NCBI RefSeq assembly: GCF_042683405.1
Contig: NZ_JBHUJS010000002.1
Span: 620,001-684,000 of the forward strand
From: Telluria sp042683405
GTDB lineage: Bacteria; Pseudomonadota; Gammaproteobacteria; Burkholderiales; Burkholderiaceae_D
Length of the DNA: 64,000 nt
Direction of reading: 5' to 3'
Shown here piece after piece: positions 1-8,106 of the stretch (the stretch's first letter is position 1; each line of letters opens with the position of its first letter). Under the pieces are notes generated by a model. The model saw only the letters and a program-made list of their open reading frames with translations, ran no database searches and was not told the origin of the DNA. A program made the translations under genes and the position numbers.

Positions 1-218
1 GGGTGGTGGCGCTGCCGCTCGGGGTCTGGCTGGGGCTCGCGCCGGAATGGATGCCGTTCGCACCGGCCGAAGCGATGGGCGTGCACGGTTTCTGGATCGC
101 GCTGACGGTGGGCCTGACCATCGCGGCGGTGCTGCTGACCTGGGTGCTGGCGCGCCTTGCCCACCGGCGTGCAGCGGCGGTGGCTGCCGGTGCGGGGCTG
201 TCGCCTGGCGTGGGCTGA
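1..218 (+). CDS. MATE-family efflux transporter, C-terminal fragment
   Basis: Only the last ~71 residues are in the window; the 5' part lies upstream. The reading frame contains one clear hydrophobic helix (FWIALTVGLTIAAVLL) that follows a short Gly/Trp-containing loop and is followed by a basic tail (ARLAHRR). This resembles the last transmembrane helix of MATE (NorM/DinF) multidrug/Na+ antiporters, which export cationic drugs from the inner membrane. The family call rests on that short tail alone, so another polytopic transporter is possible. It ends about 90 bp before the peptidase gene, with no T-rich terminator between. Confidence 0.5.
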   Translation, partial: VVALPLGVWLGLAPEWMPFAPAEAMGVHGFWIALTVGLTIAAVLLTWVLARLAHRRAAAVAAGAGLSPGVG

Positions 219-238
219 CCTGGGGCGCCCCCGGGTAT

Positions 239-252
239 TTACTGCGCAGTAA
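239..252. promoter_or_regulatory. perfect 14-bp palindrome upstream of the DPP IV gene
   Basis: TTACTGCGCAGTAA is a perfect palindrome about 60 bp before the peptidase start codon, just upstream of a possible -10 (TATTGT, 265-270). No T-run follows, so it looks more like a dimeric-regulator operator than a terminator. The regulator is unknown. Confidence 0.35.
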
Positions 253-311
253 GGCCGACTCTGGTATTGTCTCGCGGTTGTTCGGATTAACCCTTGCCGC
301 GAGAATCTTCC

Positions 312-2528
312 ATGCGTTTTATCCTTCCCCTCATCGCCGCCCTGGCGTTTGCAGCGCCCGCCTCCGCGGAGCGCCTGACGCTTGACCGCATCCACGGCGA
401 CCCAGCGCTTGCCGGTCCCGGCGTGCGCATGCTTAAAGTGTCGCCCGATGGCGCCCGCGTCACGTTCCTGCGCGGCCGCGCCGACAACCAGTACCAGCTG
501 GATTTGTGGGAATACAACCTGAAGGACAAGAGCACCCGCCGCCTGGTCGATTCCAAGGTGCTGGTGCCAAAGGAAACCCTGTCGGACGAGGAAAAGGCGA
601 TCCGCGAGCGTAACCGCACCGCCAGCCTGTCGGGCATCCTGTCGTACAGCTGGTCGCCGGACGGCCGCCAGATGCTGGTGCCGATCGCGGGCGACCTGTT
701 CCTGGTCGACGTGGCCAGGCCGGACGCCGCGCGCAAGGTGGCATCGGGCGCCGTGATCGACCCGAAGATTTCGCCCAAGGGCCGTTACGTCTCGTTCGTG
801 CGCAAGCAGAACCTGTACGTGATCGACCTGAAGACCGGCGCCGAGCGCCAGCTCACCACCGACGGCGCGGGCACCATCCACAACGGCGAGGCCGAGTTCA
901 TCGCGCAGGAAGAGATGGACCAGGACACCGGCTACTACTGGGCGCCGGACGATTCGGCCATCGCCTACAAGCGCTACGACGAGGCGCCGGTGCCGGTCGT
1001 GCGCCGCTTCGAGATCTTCGCCGACCGCACCGACGTGATCGAGCAGCGCTACCCTTCCGCCGGCGACCCGAACGTGCTGGTGGACCTGATGATCGTATCG
1101 CCGGAAACCGGCCAGACGCGCAAGATCGACCTGGGCCCGAACCGCGACATCTACCTGGTGCGCGCCGACTGGAGCGCGGACAGCAAGAAGCTGGCCTACC
1201 AGGTGCAGTCGCGCGACCAGAAGAAGCTGGACCTGGTGCTGGTCGACGTGGCCACGCTGGCGCAGAAAACCCTGCTGACCGAAACCTCGAAGACCTGGGT
1301 CGAGATCCACAACGACCTGCGCTTCCTGAAGTCCCGCCCGGGCTTCATCTGGGCCTCCGAGCGCAGCGGCTACAAGCACCTGTACCTGTACGACATGGAC
1401 GGCAAGCTGCAGCACCCGATCTCCAGCGGCGCCTGGTACGTGGACGACGTGCTGGCAGTCGACGAGAAGGCCGGCCGCGTGTACGTGGCGTCGAACCGCG
1501 ACGCGGTCACCGACAAGCAGACCTACGCGCTGTCGCTGGACGGCCGCAATGCCGACAAGCCGGTGCGCCTGACCCGCGCCGACGGCTGGCACGAGTCTTC
1601 GTTCTCGCGCAACGGCCAGGTGTTCGTGGACACCTATTCGCATCCGGACACCCCGCCGCAGACGTCGATCCACAAGGCCGACGGCACGCTGGTGCAGTGG
1701 GTCGAGCGTAACGAGCTCAATGCGTCCCACCCTTACTTCAAGTACAAGGCAGACCACCTGCCGACCGAATACGGCACCATCAAGGCGAAGGACGGCCAGA
1801 CCCTGCACTATGCGATGATCAAGCCGGCCAACTTCGACCCGGCCAAGCGCTATCCGGTGTTTGTGCGCATGTACGGCGGCCCGCATTCGCAGTTCGTCCA
1901 GCGCAAGTGGGGCAACAACTTCGACCAGTACATGGCGCAGCAGGGCTACGTGGCGTTCCGCATCGATAACCGCGGTTCGGCACGCCGCGAGCGCGTGTTC
2001 CAGGACGCGATCTACGGCCAGCTCGGCAAGCACGAGGTGGAAGACCAGCTGGCCGGCATCGACTGGCTGGGGCAGCAAAGCTTCGTCGATGCCAAGCGCG
2101 TGGGCGTGTTCGGCTGGAGCTACGGCGGCTTCATGACCCTGCGCATGGCAGCGGCGGCCTCGGACAAGATTGCCGCGGCGGTTTCGGTTGCACCGGTGAC
2201 CGACTGGGCGCTGTACGACACCCACTACACCGAGCAGTTCGTTGGCGGCACCCCGAAGGACGTGCCGCAGGCGTACGCGCAAAGCGGCGTGTTCGCCCAC
2301 CTGGACGGCCTGAAGTCGCCGCTGCTGCTGGTACATGGCATGGCGGACGACAACGTCCTGTTCACCAATACCACCAAGCTGATCGACGAGCTGGTGAACC
2401 GCGGCGTGCAGTTCGACCTGATGACCTATCCGGGCGCCAAGCACGGCATTTCCGCGCGCGCCGGCCAGCGGCATGTGTACGGCCTGATCGATGCGTTCTT
2501 CCGCAAGCACCTGATCGACGCAAAGTAA
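312..2528 (+). CDS. S9 family dipeptidyl peptidase IV
   Basis: Secreted serine exopeptidase that removes X-Pro/X-Ala dipeptides from peptide N-termini, probably in the periplasm. 738 aa, the usual DPP IV length. A signal peptide (about residues 1-19, ending APASA) precedes an eight-bladed propeller domain that carries the DPP IV Glu motif around EFIAQEEMDQDTGYYWAPDD. The alpha/beta-hydrolase domain has the triad Ser603 (GWSYGG), Asp679 (MADDNV) and His711 (AKHGI). Ser-Asp and Asp-His spacings (76 and 32 residues) match the human enzyme closely. The ATG at 312 is preferred over an upstream one at 294 because the signal peptide begins there. A strong terminator follows. Confidence 0.93.
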   Translation: MRFILPLIAALAFAAPASAERLTLDRIHGDPALAGPGVRMLKVSPDGARVTFLRGRADNQYQLDLWEYNLKDKSTRRLVDSKVLVPKETLSDEEKAIRERNRTASLSGILSYSWSPDGRQMLVPIAGDLFLVDVARPDAARKVASGAVIDPKISPKGRYVSFVRKQNLYVIDLKTGAERQLTTDGAGTIHNGEAEFIAQEEMDQDTGYYWAPDDSAIAYKRYDEAPVPVVRRFEIFADRTDVIEQRYPSAGDPNVLVDLMIVSPETGQTRKIDLGPNRDIYLVRADWSADSKKLAYQVQSRDQKKLDLVLVDVATLAQKTLLTETSKTWVEIHNDLRFLKSRPGFIWASERSGYKHLYLYDMDGKLQHPISSGAWYVDDVLAVDEKAGRVYVASNRDAVTDKQTYALSLDGRNADKPVRLTRADGWHESSFSRNGQVFVDTYSHPDTPPQTSIHKADGTLVQWVERNELNASHPYFKYKADHLPTEYGTIKAKDGQTLHYAMIKPANFDPAKRYPVFVRMYGGPHSQFVQRKWGNNFDQYMAQQGYVAFRIDNRGSARRERVFQDAIYGQLGKHEVEDQLAGIDWLGQQSFVDAKRVGVFGWSYGGFMTLRMAAAASDKIAAAVSVAPVTDWALYDTHYTEQFVGGTPKDVPQAYAQSGVFAHLDGLKSPLLLVHGMADDNVLFTNTTKLIDELVNRGVQFDLMTYPGAKHGISARAGQRHVYGLIDAFFRKHLIDAK

Positions 2529-2570
2529 GCCGTCGTCCCGGCAAAGGCCGGGCACGATGACGAATTCAAA

Positions 2571-2595
2571 CGGGACCTGCGTGGTCCCGTTTTTT
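2571..2595 (+). terminator. Rho-independent terminator of the DPP IV gene
   Basis: Stem CGGGACC (2571-2577) pairs with GGTCCCG (2583-2589) across a 5-nt loop and is followed by six T. A separate CCCGGC-AAAG-GCCGGG hairpin (2537-2552) lies just before it. Confidence 0.85.
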
Positions 2596-2642
2596 CATGG
2601 CTGATGACATAATGCGCACATCCCGAACATCGTGCGCCGCCA

Positions 2643-3305
2643 ATGAAATCCTTCCGCCTGATGCAACGCCACCCTTCCGCTGTCCTGATGCTGGTCCAGC
2701 TGCTCGGCATGCTGGTCTATCCCTTCCTCGAAGACACCGCTGGCGGAAAGACGGCGTTCAACGTCATCGGGATCATCGTGCTGGTGTTCGCCACGCGCAT
2801 GGTGCGCCGCACGCCGGGCCACGCCTGGGTCAGCGCCAGCATCGCGCTGCCGGTGATCGTGCTGCTGGGACTGCAGATCTTCTTCAACATGTATTACCTG
2901 CTGCCGTTCCAGTCGGTGATGGAAGCGCTGTTCTACTTCTATGCCGCGGGCAGCCTGATCGCGTACATGATGGAAGACCGCGAGGCGACCACCGACGAGC
3001 TGTTCGCGGCGGGCGCCACGTTCACGCTGCTGGCCTGGGGCTTCACGCACCTGTTCGTGATGATCGAGGCGATCAGTCCGGGTTCGTTTGCAGCGGCCGT
3101 GAATGTGTCGAGCCCGCGCACATGGACGGAGCTGAACTACCTGAGCTTTGCGCTGCTTTCCTCGACGGGGATTGGGGATGTGATTCCGCTGACCTCGTAT
3201 GCGCGCGCCGTGGCGAGCGTGGAGATGCTGGTGGGAATTATGTACCTGACTGCGGTGGTGACGCGACTGATCGGATTTACGGTGCAGCACTCGAGCACCA
3301 AGTAG
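2643..3305 (+). CDS. two-TM-type potassium channel family protein (Ion_trans_2)
   Basis: 220-aa inner-membrane protein with about six hydrophobic segments. Near the C-terminus a pore helix and selectivity filter appear as SSTGIGD (Thr175-Asp179), equivalent to the TVGYG signature, followed by the last helix (VEMLVGIMYLTAVVTRLIGF). This is the arrangement of bacterial Ion_trans_2 K+ channels. There is no cytoplasmic RCK/TrkA domain, so ligand gating is not evident. The filter has Ile where Val or Tyr is common, so strict K+ selectivity is inferred. It stands alone between two terminators. Confidence 0.75.
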   Translation: MKSFRLMQRHPSAVLMLVQLLGMLVYPFLEDTAGGKTAFNVIGIIVLVFATRMVRRTPGHAWVSASIALPVIVLLGLQIFFNMYYLLPFQSVMEALFYFYAAGSLIAYMMEDREATTDELFAAGATFTLLAWGFTHLFVMIEAISPGSFAAAVNVSSPRTWTELNYLSFALLSSTGIGDVIPLTSYARAVASVEMLVGIMYLTAVVTRLIGFTVQHSSTK

Positions 3306-3323
3306 CGTCGCCGGGATGACGGC

Positions 3324-3355
3324 GAAAAAAAGGGGCAGCCCGTTCGGACTGCCCC
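3324..3355 (-). terminator. terminator of the CsbD gene (possibly bidirectional)
   Basis: GGGGCAG (3332-3338) pairs with CTGCCCC (3349-3355). Seven A on the left side become the T-run for minus-strand transcripts leaving csbD. Plus-strand transcripts of the channel gene meet the same stem but a poor T-tract. Confidence 0.7.
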
Positions 3356-3365
3356 CGTTGCTTAC

Positions 3366-3551
3366 TTAGCGGTTCTTGCCGCGGTTACGCAGCGCATCCT
3401 GGGCCTCGCCCAGTTTTTCCTGCGTCTTGCCTTCTACCTGCTTGGAAAGGCCCTTGGCCTGCTGCTCGCTGGAACCAACTGCTTTGCCGACTTCTTCCTG
3501 AATCTTGCCGCCGATATCTTTCGCGGCGCCCTTTACCTTGTTCTCATTCAT
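3366..3551 (-). CDS. CsbD family stress-response protein
   Basis: 61-aa, very hydrophilic Lys/Glu/Gln/Gly-rich protein starting MNENKVKGAAKDIGGKIQEE, the hallmark of CsbD/YjbJ proteins, which accumulate under general or envelope stress; their molecular role is unknown. The start is set by an AGAGAGG ribosome-binding site 8 nt upstream of the ATG at 3551. An in-frame start further upstream lacks such a site. A single-gene unit with its own terminator. Confidence 0.9.
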   Translation of the reverse strand: MNENKVKGAAKDIGGKIQEEVGKAVGSSEQQAKGLSKQVEGKTQEKLGEAQDALRNRGKNR

Positions 3552-3674
3552 GATGATTACCTCTCTGTGAACGATCAGGGACGTGCCCAATTGCACGCCT
3601 TCAGGGCAACTTTAGGCCATGCACTCCCCCCGCTCTGTACGCGAGCTAACGTTAAGAGTACATGGCCTGCCGCG

Positions 3675-5732
3675 TTACCAGACCCGGACGCGCTGTTCCG
3701 GCGCCAGGTACAGCTTCTGGCCCGGCTTCACGTCGAAGGCCTTGTACCACGCGTCGAGGTTGCGCACGGTATAGGTGCGCCATGGACCCGGCGCATGACC
3801 ATCGGTGACGATCTGGGCGCGCAGCGCCTGTTCGCGCGTCTTGGTACGCCAGGTCTGCGCAAAGCCGCGGAAGAACTCGCGGTCGGCATCCTCGACCGAC
3901 GCGCCGGACGGCAGCGTGGCGCGGAACGCGTCGTGCGATGCGGCAAGACCTGCCAGGTCGGCCAGGTTTTCGGACAAGGTCAGCTGGCCGTTGAGCGCCA
4001 GGTCATCGAAGGCCTTGTAGGCGTCGTACTGCTTGACCAGCGCCTGCGATGCGCTCTTGAAGTGCTCCGCGTCATCCTTGGTCCACCAGTCGCGCAGGCG
4101 GCCCCTGGAGTCGAACTGGGCGCCCATGTCGTCGAAGCTATGGCTGATCTCGTGGCCGATGACCGCGCCAATCGCGCCGTAATTGTGCGCATCCGACGCT
4201 TTCGGATCGAAGAACGGCGGCTGCAGGATGGCGGCCGGGAAGTTCAGCGCGTTCTGCATCGGCATGTTGATCGCGTTGACCAGGTGCGGCGGCATTGCCC
4301 ATTCCTTCGGATCGACCTTCCTGCCGAGCTTGGACAGCTCCTGCGCGTAATGGAATTCCTCGGCGCGCATCGCATTGCCCAGCGCGTCGCCCGGCTTGAC
4401 CGTCAGGCCCGCGTACGACTTCCACTTGTCCGGGTAGCCCACGCCCACGTACAGGGTCTTGAGCTTGGCCTTGGCTTCGGCGCGGGTGGCAGGCGCCATC
4501 CAGTCCAGCTTGTCGACGCGCTTGTCGAAGGCGGCGACAATGTTTTTCACCATCTGCTGGATGCGCGCCTTATTCTCGGCGGGGAAGTAGCGGTCCACGT
4601 ACAGGTGGCCCACCGCTTCGTCGAGGGCCGCGTTGGTGGCGGACAGGCCGCGCTTCCAGCGCACCGACTGCTGCGGCGTGCCGCGCAGGGCACGGCCGGT
4701 GAATTCGAACTTCTGGTCCGACATCGCTTTCGGCAGCGTGGAGGCAAAATGGTTCAGCTGGTGGAAGGCCAGCCAGTCCTTCCAGGTGGAGAGGTCTTCG
4801 GAGCCGACCAGTCTGGCCGCGCCGGTCATCGCACCCGGATGCCATACGATGAACTTCTTCTGGCCCGACAGGCGCGCCGCCTTGAACAGCGCGTTCCAGT
4901 CCATGCCGGGCGCCTTGGCGGCGAAGTCCTTCAGCGTCCACGGGTTGTTGGACTTCTGGATGTTGGCGGAATCCTCGCGCGTGGCGTGCGATTCGGCCAG
5001 CTTGCGCTCCAGCTCCATCACCCTGGCGGCGCGCGCAGCCGCATTGTCGTAGCCGGCCAGCGTGAGCATGGCGGCGATGTGTTCCTGGTACTTGGCGCGC
5101 AGGCCCGCCATGCGCTCGCTGGTGTCCACATAGTAGGCGCGGTCAGGCATGCCGAGGCCGCCCTGCAGGATGTACGGGGTATACCGGGTCGGCTCGGTCA
5201 GGCCCTGGGCGATCCAGATGCCGAACAGGTTCTCGGTGTAGAAGTTGGTGGCGTTCAGCGGGTCCACGTCGGCGCGCAGCGACTGGCCCAGCGCCTGCGT
5301 CAGGCCCTTGCGGTCGCGGATCGCGTCGATCTTCGCCAGGACCGGCTTGATCGGCTCGAGCCCCTTGGCTTCGATCGCCGCTTCGTCCATGAAGGTGGCG
5401 TAGAAGTCCGCGACCTTGCGCGCTTCGCCCTTGGCGTTCTTGTCGGCCACCAGGCCTTCGATCATCTGGCGGATGCGGTTATTGGTTTCTTCGGCCAGCT
5501 GGCCGCCCGCGCCCCAGGCACTCTTGTCGGCCGGGATCTCGGTGTGCTGCAGCCACTCGTGGTTGGCGAACGCGTAGAAGTCGTCGCCGGGCGCAGGCAT
5601 CGGATAGCGGGTGGCCTGCTCGGGCGCCGGGGCCGGCGCCTGCACGGCTGCCTGGCCGGCCGCCTGGAGTGGCAGCGAAAGGAACGCGCCGCACAGGGCA
5701 GCGCAGAGGGCGGTCTTGATGGGTGCTTGCAT
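3675..5732 (-). CDS. M13 family (neprilysin-like) metallopeptidase, exported
   Basis: 685-aa zinc endopeptidase of the neprilysin/PepO family, which cleaves oligopeptides. A signal peptide (about residues 1-25) and an Ala/Pro-rich linker precede the M13 domain. Zinc ligands are visible: HEISH (His527, Glu528, His531) and ENLAD (Glu588, Asp592). The conserved NAYY/NAFY-type region appears as NAINMPMQNALNFPA, and the chain ends RVRVW, where the family usually has a Cys-containing CRVW end. Length fits the family. An AAGGGGA ribosome-binding site precedes the ATG. With the DPP IV gene nearby it suggests extracellular protein use. Confidence 0.93.
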   Translation of the reverse strand: MQAPIKTALCAALCGAFLSLPLQAAGQAAVQAPAPAPEQATRYPMPAPGDDFYAFANHEWLQHTEIPADKSAWGAGGQLAEETNNRIRQMIEGLVADKNAKGEARKVADFYATFMDEAAIEAKGLEPIKPVLAKIDAIRDRKGLTQALGQSLRADVDPLNATNFYTENLFGIWIAQGLTEPTRYTPYILQGGLGMPDRAYYVDTSERMAGLRAKYQEHIAAMLTLAGYDNAAARAARVMELERKLAESHATREDSANIQKSNNPWTLKDFAAKAPGMDWNALFKAARLSGQKKFIVWHPGAMTGAARLVGSEDLSTWKDWLAFHQLNHFASTLPKAMSDQKFEFTGRALRGTPQQSVRWKRGLSATNAALDEAVGHLYVDRYFPAENKARIQQMVKNIVAAFDKRVDKLDWMAPATRAEAKAKLKTLYVGVGYPDKWKSYAGLTVKPGDALGNAMRAEEFHYAQELSKLGRKVDPKEWAMPPHLVNAINMPMQNALNFPAAILQPPFFDPKASDAHNYGAIGAVIGHEISHSFDDMGAQFDSRGRLRDWWTKDDAEHFKSASQALVKQYDAYKAFDDLALNGQLTLSENLADLAGLAASHDAFRATLPSGASVEDADREFFRGFAQTWRTKTREQALRAQIVTDGHAPGPWRTYTVRNLDAWYKAFDVKPGQKLYLAPEQRVRVW

Positions 5733-5947
5733 TCGATGGGTCCCCTTTTACTTGGTTTGGTTATCCCGGCAGCCCGACACCAGCGGGTCGCGCAGTACCG
5801 GCATGGTGCACTCTACCCCTGCCGCCTGCCGTGCGCCGCCAAATTGCGACGAACTGCAAAATGCCAGAATGCAATGCCGAAATCGCATGACAGGATGCGT
5901 ATTGACGGGGCCCGCTAAAAATATCAAAAAAAATGTTCTCGGAACCC

Positions 5948-5974
5948 TAAAGTTCCCTAAATGGGCGCCGTAAA
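5948..5974 (+). promoter_or_regulatory. sigma-28 (FliA)-type promoter upstream of fliT
   Basis: TAAAGTTC, then 11 nt, then GCCGTAAA. The enterobacterial FliA consensus is TAAAGTTT-N11-GCCGATAA, so 13 of 16 positions and the exact spacing agree. It ends 45 bp before the fliT ATG. The rest of the 287-bp gap (5733-6019) shows no ORF. Confidence 0.7.
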
Positions 5975-6019
5975 TGAAGGACACGCGGTAATCCGCACAC
6001 TTTTTCAGCAGGTGACAGC

Positions 6020-6301
6020 ATGACCTCCCAGGACATCCTCTCGATGTACGAAAAAATCGCAGGCATCACCGCCCAGATGGCGGTCGCGGCGCAAGCCGGG
6101 GACTGGGACCGCCTGGCCCTGCTGGAAGGCCAGTGCAAGACCCAGGCCGGTGCTGCCGAGGCAGGTGCCCTTGCGCTGACCGGCGAACTGCGCGCCCGCA
6201 AGGTTGCCCTGCTCAAGCAGATCATGGCGAACGACCGCGCCGTCCGCGAAGTGACGGAACCCTGGCATGCACGCCTGGCGGCCACCATGGCTGCCCACTG
6301 A
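6020..6301 (+). CDS. fliT: flagellar export chaperone FliT-like protein
   Basis: 93-aa, mostly helical, soluble protein with no signal peptide. The pattern (QDILSMYEKIAGITAQMAVAAQAGDWDRLALLEGQC near the N-terminus, LLKQIMANDRAVREVTEPWHARL near the C-terminus) matches betaproteobacterial FliT, the cytoplasmic chaperone of the FliD cap protein and, in enterics, an anti-FlhDC factor. No other flagellar structural gene is nearby, so it is an orphan, but the sigma-28-type promoter at 5948 supports a late flagellar role. A strong terminator follows. Confidence 0.7.
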   Translation: MTSQDILSMYEKIAGITAQMAVAAQAGDWDRLALLEGQCKTQAGAAEAGALALTGELRARKVALLKQIMANDRAVREVTEPWHARLAATMAAH

Positions 6302-6319
6302 GCGGCTAGTTCCCGACAA

Positions 6320-6344
6320 AAAGAGCGCCCAGGTGGCGCTCTTT
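6320..6344. terminator. bidirectional Rho-independent terminator between fliT and the 6369 gene
   Basis: A perfect 10-bp stem, AAAGAGCGCC (6320-6329) with GGCGCTCTTT (6335-6344), loop of 5 nt. A- and T-runs flank both sides, which suits the two convergent genes. Confidence 0.85.
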
Positions 6345-6368
6345 GACGTTTACCACCCCCTGTTCAGA

Positions 6369-6806
6369 TCACTTTTCCTGCAGCAGGATGGGCAACTCGC
6401 GGGTGTAACCCGGCGCGGCCAGCGCCAGCGTGGTCGCGATGCCGCCCACGGTCGTGTAGCTGCCCTGTGCCGTCCCCTTGACCTGGCGCGATTCGACCAC
6501 CATGCCGTCGAACGCCAGGCTCAGGACCGGACGCTGAAAGGTCCCCGTAACCGTGACCGGAACAGCGGCAGCGGCGCCCTCCTCCTTCATGGTCCCCGTG
6601 CCGGTCAGTTGGCCGTTGCTGCCTTCCTGCAGCTTGAAATCGATGCGGATGACGTTCGGGGCGCTGGTCGTTCCGACCCAGTCGCCGGCCACCGAGCGCA
6701 AGGTGTCCTCCAGCGAACGATGGATATCCTGTTCGGTGGGGCCGCCACCGCCGCACGACGCGCTCATCAGCGCGGCCAGCACACCTGCCAACATCGGTTT
6801 GCGCAT
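6369..6806 (-). CDS. putative exported/lipoprotein of unknown function
   Basis: 145 aa. The N-terminus MRKPMLAGVLAALMSASC is a signal sequence ending at a Cys followed by Gly4, so it may be lipidated, although the lipobox (Ser at -3) is imperfect. The mature part is rich in beta-prone stretches (GDWVGTTSAPN, GQLTGTGTM, GTFQRPVLSLAFDG) reminiscent of small lipocalin-like or META-like beta barrels. I do not recognise the family. It is a single-gene unit convergent with fliT, and a stable terminator (6892-6915) of the preceding transcript lies just upstream of it. Confidence 0.6.
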   Translation of the reverse strand: MRKPMLAGVLAALMSASCGGGGPTEQDIHRSLEDTLRSVAGDWVGTTSAPNVIRIDFKLQEGSNGQLTGTGTMKEEGAAAAVPVTVTGTFQRPVLSLAFDGMVVESRQVKGTAQGSYTTVGGIATTLALAAPGYTRELPILLQEK

Positions 6807-6889
6807 TGCCGTCCCCTCTGTATTGATGACCTGACTTTACCGGAGACTGTTGCCAAGCGCTATCGCTATTCGTATGAATACGCAGGAAT

Positions 6890-7115
6890 GAAAAAAGCGC
6901 CCGAAGGCGCTTTTTCTGAATTCGGAAGGCGATCGCCAGGTATCTCCGGGCGTCGCCTCTTGCCGGTTGCTTCTCCGGCGTCCTTCGCACACTGCAGGCT
7001 ACGGACTGCTTCCGGAAACAGGCGTTTCTTCAACGTCGACCTGGTGTCGCGCCACGCCATCTTTGGTGACTGCGGCAGGTCCTCTGTACCGTTAGCGGTC
7101 TGGTTAAGACCGATG
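6890..7115 (-). ncRNA. candidate small RNA (~220 nt) in the 6807-7187 gap
   Basis: The minus strand has a near-consensus -10 (TATACT, 7127-7122) and, about 220 nt downstream, a textbook terminator: AAAAAGCGCC (6892-6901) with GGCGCTTTTT (6906-6915) and a CGAA loop. Between them lie several short hairpins, such as GGTCT-TAACC-AGACC near the 5' end, and five GGA motifs. The -35 is weak. A 64-codon frame (7060-6866) overlaps but runs through the terminator stem and has no clear ribosome-binding site, so RNA is the better reading. I match it to no known family; 6S RNA and a Csr-type RNA were considered without support. Confidence 0.4.
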
Positions 7116-7187
7116 AATCAAGTATAGCGCAATTTCCGGATGGCGCGTGGAAGCCGGCAAAAGTTCGTGCGCGGAACTAAACCCAGA

Positions 7188-7991
7188 TCAAGTCTCACGC
7201 GAATCCACAGCCTCTGACCCGGCACGGCGTCGCCGGGAGCGCCGCCACCACCATCCGCCACCGCCCAGCGCCAGCATGCCGCCGCCGGCCAGCGCGGCCC
7301 ACACGGGGGTGCCGCCGGCCTCTTCCCGAGCCGGTCTTGCTGCGGCTGGCTTGCGCGGCTGAACCGGCCGGGCCACAGGCCGGGTTCCCTGCATGTCGAT
7401 GGCATACTGCAGCGCCTTCACCTTTTCCTCCAGGTCGACGATCTGGGCCGACAACTGGGCGTTCGTATAGTCGAGCGCCTGGCAAGCCAGGTCGGGCGGA
7501 CGCGGGCGCGGCGGCGGCGCCTTCGCCGGCACGGGTTCCGGCTTGCGCTGCGCTTGCGGCGCTGGCACCGGTGCCGGCGCTGGCGCGGCCACCCGCACGG
7601 GAGCCGGCGGTACCGGTTGCAGCCACAGCGTCGCCGGACGGATCGACAGCTTGCCGTTTTCGGCCAGGTCGAGGAACAGGTGCAGGTATGCAGCCTCGAC
7701 CGGCTTGATCGAGGTGATGTGCAGGAATTGCCGGCCGTCGCGCCGCATCACCGACATGTGCAGCGTGTCGATCACGGGCGAGCGGGCAATGTTGGCCCCG
7801 CGGTAGACGTCATCGTGGGCGATATAGGCGCGCACCGCCCCGCCCTCGTCCGGCAGCAGCTCGATGTCCGCCACCAGCTGCTGGCCGACGTGCGACTTGA
7901 CCACGGGTTCGCCCAGCTCGGCGGCGTTCAGCGTGCAAGGCGCGGACAGCGCCAGCGCTGTCAGGATGGGTAGCAGGCGTGAATGGTGCAT
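7188..7991 (-). CDS. FimV-like membrane protein
   Basis: 267 aa. A signal peptide ends at LNAA. The N-terminal ~100 residues (AELGEPVVKSHVGQQLVADIELL...) resemble the secreted FimV/TspA N-terminal domain. A long Pro/Ala linker follows, then a short coiled coil (NAQLSAQIVDLEEKVKALQYAI), a Gly/Trp-rich transmembrane helix near residues 230-250, and a basic RRSRRRR tail. FimV proteins bind peptidoglycan (LysM) and organise type IV pili and polar complexes. No LysM motif is visible, and the protein is far shorter than full FimV, so it is a FimV-N homologue of unknown role. Confidence 0.6.
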   Translation of the reverse strand: MHHSRLLPILTALALSAPCTLNAAELGEPVVKSHVGQQLVADIELLPDEGGAVRAYIAHDDVYRGANIARSPVIDTLHMSVMRRDGRQFLHITSIKPVEAAYLHLFLDLAENGKLSIRPATLWLQPVPPAPVRVAAPAPAPVPAPQAQRKPEPVPAKAPPPRPRPPDLACQALDYTNAQLSAQIVDLEEKVKALQYAIDMQGTRPVARPVQPRKPAAARPAREEAGGTPVWAALAGGGMLALGGGGWWWRRSRRRRAGSEAVDSRET

Positions 7992-8106
7992 ATGGGAAAC
8001 ATTTTAGCAAGCATTGCAGGCGCACCGCGAGATTTTTGGGCTGTGCATCGTTAACGCGCTTTCGGCTAAACTCTTTAGCAACACACCGACGAGCAGGAGC
8101 CGCATG

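Noticed and set aside
3567..5918. 783-codon open frame on the plus strand
   Set aside because: It is antisense to the M13 peptidase gene, which has intact motifs and a ribosome-binding site; the translation is Arg/Val/Gly-rich with no domain, as expected from high-GC shadow frames.
6866..7060. 64-aa protein in the 6807-7187 gap
   Set aside because: The frame crosses the terminator stem, lacks a clear ribosome-binding site and shows no family similarity; an RNA gene explains the promoter and terminator better.
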